This document shows positions 9,840-19,800 of a DNA stretch of 64,000 bases, piece after piece (position 1 is the stretch's first letter; the number at the start of each line of letters is the position of its first letter). Under the pieces are notes generated by a model. It was not told where the DNA came from, made no database searches, and saw only the letters and a list, made by a program, of their open reading frames with translations. The DNA is taken from NCBI GenBank assembly GCA_016987375.1, contig PJRA01000555.1, positions 1,085,316 through 1,149,315 on the forward strand, given 5' to 3'. A program made the position numbers and the translations under genes. Origin of the DNA: Brachionus koreanus (lineage: Eukaryota; Rotifera; Eurotatoria; Ploima; Brachionidae).

Positions 9840-11813
9840 ATGCAAACCCTAAATGAGATGTTTATAAATAGTCCACGCAATAGCGAACAGCATCACCAGC
9901 AGCAGCAGCATTCTCCTCTAAACTTTAACCAAAACCAGCAATTGATGCTCGAGCCCAATCACCAACAGCACATGTTTAATTCAATGAGCACGGCCAACAC
10001 CAATCACATTATATCCGAGATCAATCATGTGAAACAGCTAGCGACTGACATCGGCAATTTGTTCTTTAACACTGACTACACTGATGTCAAGCTAATAGTA
10101 GACGGTGTAGAGTTCAGCGCGCACAAGATTATTCTTGCTGCACGCTCCGAATACTTTCGAGCCTTGCTATTCTCAAGTGGCATGAGCGAGACCAACAGCA
10201 ACTGCATACACATAAAAGAAGCCAAGCCAAATGCATTCCGACTTCTTCTTCAATACATCTACAAAGGAAAAATAAATCTCAAAAATGAAAAAGAAGATCT
10301 TCTTATAGACTTGCTTAGTCTTGTACATCAATACGGATTTATTGATCTGCAAAAGTCTGTTTCAGACTATCTAGAGTCCATACTGGATGTAAAAAATATT
10401 TGCTCCATTTACGAAATAGCGTCCATGTATCAGCTGACATCGCTAAGAGACACATGTCTTAGATTTATTGACAAAAATTGCCTCGAGCTTATAAAACAAA
10501 ACTATTTGCTGCAATTATCAAGCGATAGTTTGTCGACTATAATCGAACGTGATTCGTTTTGTGCGCCCGAAGTCGACATATTTAACATAGTTAGAGAATG
10601 GCACGAGATTCACAAATGCGAAGCAAAATGTCAATTGATATCTAAAATACGCTTGCCATTGATGAAACTGGACGAACTGCTCAATCAAGTTCGTTTGTCT
10701 AAGCTAATAGATCCGGATGTTATATTGGATGCCATCAAGCTTAAACACGAGTCAAATGAGACTTTTCTAAATTACAGAGGCGTTTTGTATCCGAATGAGA
10801 ATGTAGCCACTTCAAGATACCAAGCCGTAGTGCTAAAAGGCGAATTTAAGTCAGCATTGCTTGACGGCGATGTGCTCAATTACGATTTTGACCGTGGCTT
10901 CACATATCATCCGATTGACGACTCCATGTCCACTCCATCATCGCCTAATGTGTCTTGTTCATCATCAACTCAAAATTCAATAGTGGTAAAGCTTGGCAGC
11001 TCGACCATTTTCAATCATGTGCGACTGCTACTTTGGGACAAAGACACCAGATCCTATTCCTACTATGTCGAAGTGTCTATGAACGAAAAAGACTGGCTTA
11101 GAGTCATAGACTATTCGGATTATTTGTGTAGATCGTGGCAAAATTTGTTCTTTAAACCAGTGGTTGCTAAATACATAAAAATAGTCGGCGTAAGAAACAC
11201 GGCAAATAGAATATTTCATTTGGTCTCAATGGAAGTTAGATACAATACAGAAAAGTACGATATACTAAATGAGCTAATAGTGCCGTTTCAAAATGTGGCC
11301 ACTATAAATCAATCGGCATTTGTGCTTGAGGGAGTTAGTCGAACAAAAAACGCACTGATCAATGGTGATTATAAGAATTACGACTGGGACACGGGCTATA
11401 CGTGTCATCAATTGGGCAGTGGATGCATACTGATCCAACTTGCGCAACCGTTTGTCATTGGTTCGATGCGCCTATTGCTATGGGACTGTGACAAACGGTC
11501 GTACAGCTATTGTATAGAGACGTCGTTGGATCAGTGCAATTGGAGCATGGTGGCTGATAAGCGAAATGAAGCATGCCGCTCGTGGCAGATCATAGTTTTT
11601 CCTCAGCGGCCTGTTTCATTTGTGCGCATCACTGGCACTCACAACACCGCCAATGAGGTATTTCATTGTGTTCATTTTGAATCTCCATGTGATCCAGAAA
11701 TACTCAATAGGTACTTGGAAAATCATGCCGAATTGGCAAGCAAATATTCCAATATTAGTCCTCTTAACATGACCAATGATAGTCGCGATCAGATTATACA
11801 TAATGTAAATTGA
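9840..11813 (+). CDS. BTBD9: BTB/POZ domain-containing protein 9
   Basis: Intronless, 657 residues (human BTBD9 about 612). A Gln/His-rich leader (residues 17-45) precedes a BTB domain (about 70-175, with FNTDYTDVKLIVDG, FSAHKIILAARSEYFRALL and LLQYIYKGKI), a BACK helical segment (about 180-290), and two tandem F5/8C-like (discoidin) beta domains (about 325-470 and 490-630). The two discoidin domains carry parallel motifs, VRLLLWDKDTRSYSY and MRLLLWDCDKRSYSY. By family knowledge BTBD9 is a candidate CUL3 adaptor; in Drosophila and mouse it affects sleep, dopamine and iron handling. The lack of introns, while neighbours are intron-rich, could reflect intron loss. The 5' end is set by the first ATG, directly after an AG. 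Confidence 0.95.
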   Translation: MQTLNEMFINSPRNSEQHHQQQQHSPLNFNQNQQLMLEPNHQQHMFNSMSTANTNHIISEINHVKQLATDIGNLFFNTDYTDVKLIVDGVEFSAHKIILAARSEYFRALLFSSGMSETNSNCIHIKEAKPNAFRLLLQYIYKGKINLKNEKEDLLIDLLSLVHQYGFIDLQKSVSDYLESILDVKNICSIYEIASMYQLTSLRDTCLRFIDKNCLELIKQNYLLQLSSDSLSTIIERDSFCAPEVDIFNIVREWHEIHKCEAKCQLISKIRLPLMKLDELLNQVRLSKLIDPDVILDAIKLKHESNETFLNYRGVLYPNENVATSRYQAVVLKGEFKSALLDGDVLNYDFDRGFTYHPIDDSMSTPSSPNVSCSSSTQNSIVVKLGSSTIFNHVRLLLWDKDTRSYSYYVEVSMNEKDWLRVIDYSDYLCRSWQNLFFKPVVAKYIKIVGVRNTANRIFHLVSMEVRYNTEKYDILNELIVPFQNVATINQSAFVLEGVSRTKNALINGDYKNYDWDTGYTCHQLGSGCILIQLAQPFVIGSMRLLLWDCDKRSYSYCIETSLDQCNWSMVADKRNEACRSWQIIVFPQRPVSFVRITGTHNTANEVFHCVHFESPCDPEILNRYLENHAELASKYSNISPLNMTNDSRDQIIHNVN

Positions 11814-12316
11814 CTCAAACTAGCCAGATTATTCTAATTAGAAAGAAAATTGTAAACTTTTTTTCTAGAAATTGAAACAAAAAAAATTAAGAAGTTTTTT
11901 TCTTATTTCAACAGCAATTTGATTAATAAAAATTAATTTAGATAAATTAGTGATTTTAATTTTGTTTACTCGAACATAAAATGTTCTAAATGAGATGAAA
12001 GAATAGATGTACAATATGCCAAGTTACACACTTTTTGGGTTTGGTGTAATTTTTTAGAAAAAAAAATTTTTTTTTGATTATTTTTAATTAACAATAAAAA
12101 ATTTAATTTAATAAATAACAATTGTGCAAATTTATGTTTTTATTGTTTAAAAATATTTAGTTTTTGTTCAAATTATTTTAGACAAAGTTTTGAAAATTAA
12201 TTGTAATAATAATAGTTAGTATTCTACAGACAGGCTTAGTTTATGGCTACAAATTATTTTCGTAGCTAAAATAATAAAAAAGTAGAAAAAAAAACACATT
12301 TGTAATAGAAAGTAAA
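11814..12316. other. Intergenic, 3' flank of BTBD9
   Basis: AT-rich; nothing recognisable beyond short A and T runs. Confidence 0.5.
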
Positions 12317-12822
12317 TTAGTTGTTTGTATTTTTATTGATTTTTGGTGGACGACCTCTTTTTTTTGGAGCCTCTTTTAAGTTTAGTCTTGTAATAGTTAT
12401 TGGCGAAGTCGGTTGAATGAGCAATCTATTGTTAACATTGTTCTCTTGTTCTAATAGCTGTGAAAAAGATTCCATTTGATTATCATGTTGTTGTTCATCG
12501 ACCGTTGAAATTTGATGTTCAAGATTTTTCCTGATGGACATGTGCAACATCTTCTACAAAAATTGATGCTCCATAGTGAGTTAAAGGTTTGAATATATAA
12601 AGTCTTTTATCACAACAAAAACATATGTAAAAGTGCTTTTCGCCTTGTCGTGTTTTCTTTTTTTCTTTCGCAGCCCACGAATTGTCTTGAAAATTTTCAA
12701 GCACAAGGTCAATTGTTTCTTTGTAAGTTTGAAAGTCGTCATGATGAACATAACTTCTATTCGTCATCTCTATTTTTGATAGGTCTTAAAATTGATTTCG
12801 AAGATGATTCTGTATCACTCAT
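12317..12822 (-). pseudogene. Broken zinc-finger/AT-hook ORF, probable MULE-type transposase N-terminus
   Basis: Three overlapping minus-strand frames read as one protein with two frameshifts. From 12822 comes MSDTESSSKSILRPIKNR. A frameshift near 12765 leads to SYVHHDDFQTYKETI and FYICFCCDKRLYIF, ending EDVAHVHQ. A second frameshift near 12545 leads to an acidic/Gln stretch ending KKRGRPPKINK, an AT-hook. The C-x2-C...H-x-H layout resembles the WRKY/FLYWCH-type zinc finger at the N-terminus of Mutator-like transposases. No catalytic part is seen. It could instead be a small host DNA-binding gene with two unrecognised introns, but no good splice sites bridge the shifts. Confidence 0.5.
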
Positions 12823-13094
12823 TTTAAAAATTTACTTATCAGTGTTCAAACTGACTAAATATTCAACATTTATATAGAAAAAATAACTTAAATTAGAATA
12901 AAATTTACAAAGCAAGAAGGACTAACGTAATCCCTATATAATAAACTTTACATTTTTTTTTTCTACCAACATTATCAGGTCTTTTTTTTTAACTGTTTGA
13001 TCGAATTCGCTGTAACAACTGGCTTCACATTTTGTGAGCTTCGAGTCAATATGATGTTTTTTTCCCCTCACTCATTGTAATAAAAATTAGTATT

Positions 13095-13555
13095 TGATGT
13101 GAATTTTATAAAATTGAATCAGATCTCTACGCTGTCGCTTTTCTTTTAGAGTTTCCAGTCCCAAATTAGCTAGCCTTCAATTGACTCATAATTCAAACTT
13201 CTTACTTGTGGAACAAGTTTCGTTGCTCATCTTTGTTTTTGTCATAGCTTAAATGTATCGTTTTTTAAATGAGAATTCCAAGCAGACACACAGTTTTCTA
13301 GATACGGTCTATCATATACTTTGTATATTTGCATATAAGATTGAGCATTCCGAGCATGTTTTTGTCTTTTTTGCCACAGCTATCAATTTAATTTTTCTAT
13401 TTTAGTTTGTTGTTCACTCAGTAGTAGTCTCAGCTAATTCAATTCTGATATTATTCGCATTTACCATTGAGATTTTTTGACTAACAATCTTTGTATTGCC
13501 AAATGTACATTAATTTACACTTTAATTCATTGAATTTCATATTAAAGACCATGAG
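13095..13555 (-). mobile_element. LINE relic, C-terminal half of reverse transcriptase
   Basis: Read down from 13555: MKFNELKCKLMYI, a frameshift to FGNTKIVSQ, then DKNMLGMLNLICKYT, VYDRPYLENCVSAWNSHLKN, ATKLVPQVRSLNYE and LGLETLKEKRQRRDLIQFYK. These follow the order of CR1/L2-type reverse transcriptase C-termini (KCKVMHFG; LYK..VRP.LEY...WNP; RRATKLVP; LGL.TLE.RR.RGDLI..FK). Several frameshifts and stops. Confidence 0.75.
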
Positions 13556-13569
13556 AAAGATTAGATGCC

Positions 13570-13668
13570 TCAGATTCAAAACTCGACTCAGTTGGGAACT
13601 CTCTTTTACAAAGCTACTACAAGATCAATAATCGACTATTGTCATGTAATTTCGTGCACAGATCGCTT
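13570..13668 (+). mobile_element. Second LINE relic, opposite strand
   Basis: The frame reads LGTLFYKATTRSIIDYCHVI, the LYK...RSILDY block of non-LTR reverse transcriptases. It faces the preceding relic head to head, so it is a separate insertion or a rearranged piece. Confidence 0.5.
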
Positions 13669-13858
13669 TGATTTCTATTTGGATAATAATGAATAAATTA
13701 GGCTCTTTTTTTGTATACTTATGATGTCTGTTTTTTTTTATATGAAATTTTTTTTTTAAATTACGCAAAAATTAGAACAATTTTTCTAACAGCTTTATAT
13801 CATTTTTATTTTTTGGAATGGGGACTGAAAAGAAGGCGAAAAGCCGCTCGGGATAGTC

Positions 13859-14067
13859 NNNNNNNNNNNNNNNNNNNNNNNNNNNNNNNNNNNNNNNNNN
13901 NNNNNNNNNNNNNNNNNNNNNNNNNNNNNNNNNNNNNNNNNNNNNNNNNNNNNNNNNNNNNNNNNNNNNNNNNNNNNNNNNNNNNNNNNNNNNNNNNNNN
14001 NNNNNNNNNNNNNNNNNNNNNNNNNNNNNNNNNNNNNNNNNNNNNNNNNNNNNNNNNNNNNNNNNNN
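13859..14067. other. Assembly gap (N)
   Basis: 209 unknown bases. Confidence 0.99.
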
Positions 14068-15176
14068 AGCGTGATTGTTTGTTGTTTCACAAATGTTCCG
14101 TTATACCTGTTTTGTAATAATTTAGAATCGGAAATTCATTAAAGTAATCGCTTTAAAATTAGTTTTTAATGTTTTTTTTTCTTTACTTTTGCTATTTTTG
14201 GAACACCAGAACAAATATTATATTAAGTAAATGATAAACGTCACATTAGAATAAGGATTTTTTAATTATTATTTTTACCGATCAAAGATAAAATGTGTTC
14301 AATTGACTAAGAAGAAAAAAAAAAGATTCTAGACTTTTAATGATTAAAAATTATTGTCTTCTGCTTTATGAGCCTTATCACTTTTTTTTGCATAGATTCA
14401 ATATATTATTTACGTAAATAAATTATCAATCGGAATCTTTAAACACTTTATTTTAGAAGTAAATTTTTGGAATGAAAACAATGCAAACAAATAGGAAGAA
14501 GGCGGTTTGAGCGGAACCAGTGCTTCAATGAGACTTCAAGTTAGAGGAAGATTATTTTTTTTATTAAAAAGAACGTTTGTGTGCAAGGGAATACGGTAGA
14601 TTGATTGACATTAATTAAACATGATTTTAGCTCATTTGAGATTTCATGATGAATCATCAGAGAATTTATTTCTTAGAAAATGATCAAACTTAAAATTTAA
14701 TCACTCTACTCAAATATCTATTTTTTTTTAAAGAAATTTGGCTTAAATTTGAAAATTTTCAATTTGAAAAAAAAATATATAATGATTATAAGTCATCAAG
14801 TTGCTAAATTATTGTAAAAATAATTGATTAAATTCTGCTTTTTGCTTCAAAAAAATTAATAAAACGAAAAAAAAAATAGAAAACATTTTATTTTTTAATT
14901 AATAATAAAAGTTTTATTTCTAATCAAAATTTAACTCTGCATGCTTTAAACTTAATTGCTTAAAAAAATTTAAGTGCTTTGAGACAAAAATTACAATTGA
15001 ATGTGTTAGATTGAACGGAAAAAAGAAATTACTTCCTTTGAATTTTAAAACATTGAATAGCAAAATAAATTTATAGAGAAAAACTTCTTTTCAGGCAATA
15101 TTTGAAAATTTATTTTAAAAAAAAAATAACACAATTTTATCACATCATCTCTAACTAGAAAAATTATTTGAGTTTA
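14068..15176. other. Intergenic, nothing recognisable
   Basis: AT-rich; no ORF or repeat match that I can support. Confidence 0.45.
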
Positions 15177-15884
15177 TTATTTCTTTTTTTTCTTTTTTCC
15201 TTTCTTCTTTCCTTTTTTCTTATCAGGACTAAGATTGGTCATCATGTCAACAAATTCCTCATACCTAATTTGTCCATTGCCCTCTACGTCTGCCAATTTT
15301 ATCATCTCGTCAATTTCCTCGTCGGTCAAACAATCGCCCAGCTTGGACAAAAATTCCCTCAGATCAGCAGTCATTATGTACTTTTGTTTATTGCGGTCAA
15401 GAATCTCGAAGGCTTTCTTTACCTCGTCAGCAATTTCGCTCGGATCGCGCACGTACAAACCCAGCGCTAGCAAATACTTGAAAAAGTCTATTTTCTCCTC
15501 CTCTTCGACCTCTTCCACATTGGTTTTGGAACTTTTGGGATCAGTTTTTTTGTCGTTTTTTTTCGGCTCGCTTTTCTTCTCGTCACTCTTTTTCGGATTA
15601 ACTGTCTCAATTAGTTTGGCTATTTCTTCGTCGGTGGGCAACTGCTGCAGCATGCGCAGCACTGTTCCCAATTGTGACACCGGAAACTGGTTGGCTCCTT
15701 CGGTGTCCACCGACCTGTACAGCTTCTCGAACTCTTCCAAGTCATCGGCGCTGACTTTACCGTCAAATAGCTTGCACAGTCCGGCTATTTGGTCTTTTTT
15801 CAAACCCTTCAAGTAGTCTATCTGCGCAAACGAGGCTTCTAACGTCTCTTTGTTCAATTTAACAGCCGCCAATCTATCGCTCAT
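15177..15884 (-). CDS. EF-hand protein with lysine-rich tail (calmodulin superfamily, DRC8/EFCAB2-like)
   Basis: Intronless, 235 residues from MSDRLAAVKLN; the upstream in-frame ATG at 15932 adds a leader that looks untranslated. Four EF-hand positions can be placed. EF1 (loop from D60, DTEGANQFPVSQ) and EF3 (loop from D163, DRNKQKYIMTAD) are degenerate. EF2 is interrupted by a Lys/Glu-rich insertion (98-130). EF4 (D199-E210, DVEGNGQIRYEE) is canonical. The tail is ten or more lysines with glycines. Spacing and wording (GTVLRMLQQLPTDEEIAKLI; AFEILDR..) resemble the axonemal dynein regulatory complex protein DRC8/EFCAB2, though a generic calmodulin-like protein is equally possible. At most one site looks competent for calcium. 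It lies just upstream of, and divergent from, the diacylglycerol kinase. Confidence 0.85.
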   Translation of the reverse strand: MSDRLAAVKLNKETLEASFAQIDYLKGLKKDQIAGLCKLFDGKVSADDLEEFEKLYRSVDTEGANQFPVSQLGTVLRMLQQLPTDEEIAKLIETVNPKKSDEKKSEPKKNDKKTDPKSSKTNVEEVEEEEKIDFFKYLLALGLYVRDPSEIADEVKKAFEILDRNKQKYIMTADLREFLSKLGDCLTDEEIDEMIKLADVEGNGQIRYEEFVDMMTNLSPDKKKGKKKGKKKKKK

Positions 15885-16821
15885 TTCAAATAGTTTGATT
15901 CTTAGACGACAGATTAATTTATACACACACATACTCTCTTATTTGTGTTGCCTGGCAACCCAAATTTGGCATTATTTTATTCAAATTCATCTTCAAGCAC
16001 GCCAATAGATCAATCAATTTGGTCAAAATTGAAGATATCAATAAGCAATTTATCATAATTAAATTAAAAATTCTGAATTAATTTTATATCTATTAAGTTA
16101 AACAAAGCACACGAACAACAATAACAACAACAACAACAAAAAGAAATTAAAAAAGCATCGATAATATACTTGAATTCAATGTTAATTAAGCTCATAGGCA
16201 GCATGATTAATTCTAATTTTTTTCTCTAGTACAATACTTGTCATCTAGCATATTTTAGATATTAGGCTTAATAAAAAGATAATTTTATTTAATGATTATT
16301 AAAAGCATATTATAAAGACTAGATTTTTTTTTTCAATTATTATTATTGTTGTTCAATTTTGGCAGAGCTAACAGTTGGGCTTATTTTTTTTAATTAATTT
16401 CAATTTGTTTTATGTGATAAAACGGTTAGAGAGTGAGAGTGTCTGCAAAATTAGCTGAAAAGCACGACTCTCAAGTTTTAAAATGCTCTTTTTAGTGTCG
16501 GATAAAACAACACTAAATATTGTGTTTATTAGAGAATAAATTAGATTAGAGATCTTCTAGGTAAGATGAGACATGAGCAAAATGGCAGAGCGGGCGAGCA
16601 AGAGGGAAAAAATTGATTTTTTTTTTTTCTTCATCGAAAAACAAAAATGAGAATTTTTTGTTTTATCGTCAAATTATCAAATATCAAGTTAAAAATTAAT
16701 GCTAATTTCCACTCAAGTTCCAAATTGATTATTAATTTAAATTTTTTTCTAATTTAATTTAAAAAAAAATTAATAGAGAATAAAACTAGATTAGCGTAGA
16801 TGCAAATGTAAAGAAGAAACT
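15885..16821. other. Spacer upstream of the diacylglycerol kinase
   Basis: Contains an (AAC)n microsatellite near 16118-16138 and a good donor-like CTTCTAG/GTAAGA at 16554-16566 that could end a non-coding first exon of the kinase. I searched it for PH-domain exons of the kinase and did not find them. Confidence 0.4.
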
Positions 16822-19800
16822 ATGAGCATGGACGATTGGATCCTAGCCTTGACAAGCGCCAGCCAAAAACAACTAAACCCAGTGAGTCACACCCAGTCCA
16901 AGTGCACTATATACAACAAATTAAAAATATATACTTTTTTCTCTTTAGAAAAAGTCTCTTAGCGGAGCTCACAGTTGGTATGTTTGTTCACATGCTCGAC
17001 CTACATTTTGCAACGTATGTGCCGAAGCTCTAACCGGTGTGACCAGCCACGGCCTCTCCTGTCAAAGTAATTTCTAGCTGTTAGTGTGTGCATATGTTTA
17101 ATTTTTGTTGTTTATAGTATGTAAATTTAAAGCGCATAAGCGATGTGTATCCAAAGTAGTCAACAGTTGCAAATGGACCACGTTGGCATCGATTGACGCC
17201 ACACAGCTAATCGAAAACGAGGATCGTAAGCTTAGCATGCCACACCAGTGGATAGAGGGAAATTTGCCAGTGAACGCGAAGTGCTCGCATTGTGACAGAG
17301 CATGTGGCTCGGTCCTGCATATGCAAGACTTTCGATGTCTTTGGTGCAAGGCTTATGTACGCCACACTTTTAGAAATTGACTTTTTTCTTAACTTAAATT
17401 TGAATTGTTTAAAGGTGCATACGCATTGTAAGAATGGTTACACAAAGATATGCGACTTGGGAACATACCGAGTGTCGATTTTGCCTCCAACACACATCGA
17501 TTCGATTACGTCAGACGGCTTTATCCAGGCGTCCAAAGCGCCAAATTCCAGTCCTCTGGTTGTTTTTATCAATTCGAAATCTGGCGACAATCAGGGCGTC
17601 AAATTTTTACGCCGCTTCAAACAACTCCTTAATCCGTTTCAAGTATTCGATCTGATTAACGGCGGACCCACTGTTGGGTAAGTCAATTATTTTTTTTAAC
17701 CTAAATTTACTTTATAAATTTTTTTTTGCTTGTTTCAAAATAAATATTTAATCAGCTGTACATTTAAAGTTAGATAAATCAATATTAATTAAAGCTATTG
17801 AAGGCTTATTTAGATACTAAGCTTTAGATTTATGACTGAATTGAGTTAATTTTTTTTTTTTGACTTAGATTAAAAATTTTCGAGAAATTTGATTGTTTTC
17901 GGGTGCTAGTGTGCGGGGGCGACGGAAGCGTCGGATGGGTACTAAAAGAAATCGATAATCTGAACTTGCATAAACAGGTAAGTAAAGCATGTTGATTATT
18001 TTTTATTTTATAAAGTTGCGTAATCAACACATTTCATAATTACAGATTTATTCCTAGATTTGACGTCATTAAAATAGCTTTTATGTAAATTGGAGATTTT
18101 CTATTTACTTTTTTTTTTCAAACAGTTAATATATAATATCAAAAAAAATAAATAAATAGTTTTATTTACAAAAATTAATATACAATCAAATAATTGAAAA
18201 AAAAATCATTAGTATTCAGCATGACGTTTCTATGTGTGTCTATTAACTAGTTTAAAAATAAATTAGTTAATTTGTATCATGCAATTAGTTAAAAACAATC
18301 GTTTCTATATCAAACTAATAAATATAAATTTTTAGGATAAAAAAACTAGAAATTAAAAAGGCTGAATAAAAGCTAAATATTTATTTGAGTAGGCTATTGT
18401 TGTATTTAATACCATGTTCTATTCTTTTATTTTCTTCTTTTTTTTTTATCAACAAAAATATTATCTGGTTATATAAATTTATTAACCATGACTAAAAATA
18501 CTGCACCGTTATTAAAATCTTAATTTTTTCCAAATTTATTTTTAAAGTAAATTTTAAATTTTTCCTTCTTCTACATATTTATAATTTTGTACTCAATTTT
18601 TACGTAACAATTGGGTTTAAACGAAGACGTAAGCCATTCGGACAAACCTGCAGCGCCTCCAAAAAAAATATATTGCGGAAACTTGATAACGCAAAATTAA
18701 TTTATTGATTAAATTTTAACTTATCTTAAAAACGCTTTAATTAAACAAAAACCTCTTTGCATTGAACTTAAAAATTCATTCAGCACATCTTCATTTAGTG
18801 AATATTTATTGAATTCATATTTTTTGAAAACTTACATTTGCTAATATTATGTGAAGAACAAGGTGTGCGCTCATTTACTTGCACTGAAGAGCTTGAAAAA
18901 CAAGACAGAATTTGTTAATAAGCAAAACCGTGGTCGATCTAAAAAAGCTGAATATTCTTTAGTAAAGTTTTAATTTTTATATTAAATAATAACTTGGTAA
19001 TAATTTAAATTTGATTTAAAATTAATTAACGCTCAGGGTTTAGCTAGTTAACTAATCTAGTGATATCGACAGGGATGTCGCTATATCACATCTTCCCCAC
19101 GCTTTAATAGCGACTGCTAGGGAATTGTCAACCATTTTGACCACTGCCGGATCATAAGTGGTTAATGGGGTTAAAGTTAACTCAGAATGGACTTAATAAA
19201 AAATACTTTAATTTAATTTTTGTATTGTATTGATAGCTTAGGCAGAGTGCTTTCAATATCATTCGTATCTGAGCTATTTTGTAACTTGGTTTCTTGTGAA
19301 AATTTAATTTAGTGCATTAACCCATTTAGACAAATAGGTAATTTGGTAATTTTTCGGACCTTTTACAAAAACATAAATTTTGACCACATTGATGAGGTCC
19401 AATGAAAAAGTAATGTTATTTTCGGAATCCTCGATATTTTTTCTACCTTTAATGCTGCTTTGAAGACAAAATATTTAGTTCTATTTTGCCGTAAAATTCA
19501 ATCAAAAAAAATTCACCCCATTAACACATTAAATAATTGCCCCATCTTACTATAATAGAATGTAGATTCTAAGATTAAGATTTTAAATTTTAATTAAAAT
19601 ATTTTTTATTTAACTCTTTGATTGATGCGCTAGTCAAACGATATGGAAAATAATTTTGACAAAGAAATCTTTTTTTTAATCCTGATGCGTTTTTAAGGCG
19701 CTTCTTAGAACTGAAATTGCGTTAAAATAGGAGACCCGTAAAATGGAAGTGTTTTCATTTAAATTTGATGCTGAATGAGCAACTATGATTTAGAAATTTT

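Noticed and set aside
15235..15816. 193-codon plus-strand ORF opposite the EF-hand gene
   Set aside because: Ser-rich antisense shadow of a Lys/Glu/Asp-rich gene; no family features.
16355..16380. Possible duplicate of the C1 exon start of the kinase (GGCAGAGCTAACAGTTGG)
   Set aside because: Eighteen-base similarity only, followed by unrelated sequence without the Cys/His pattern.
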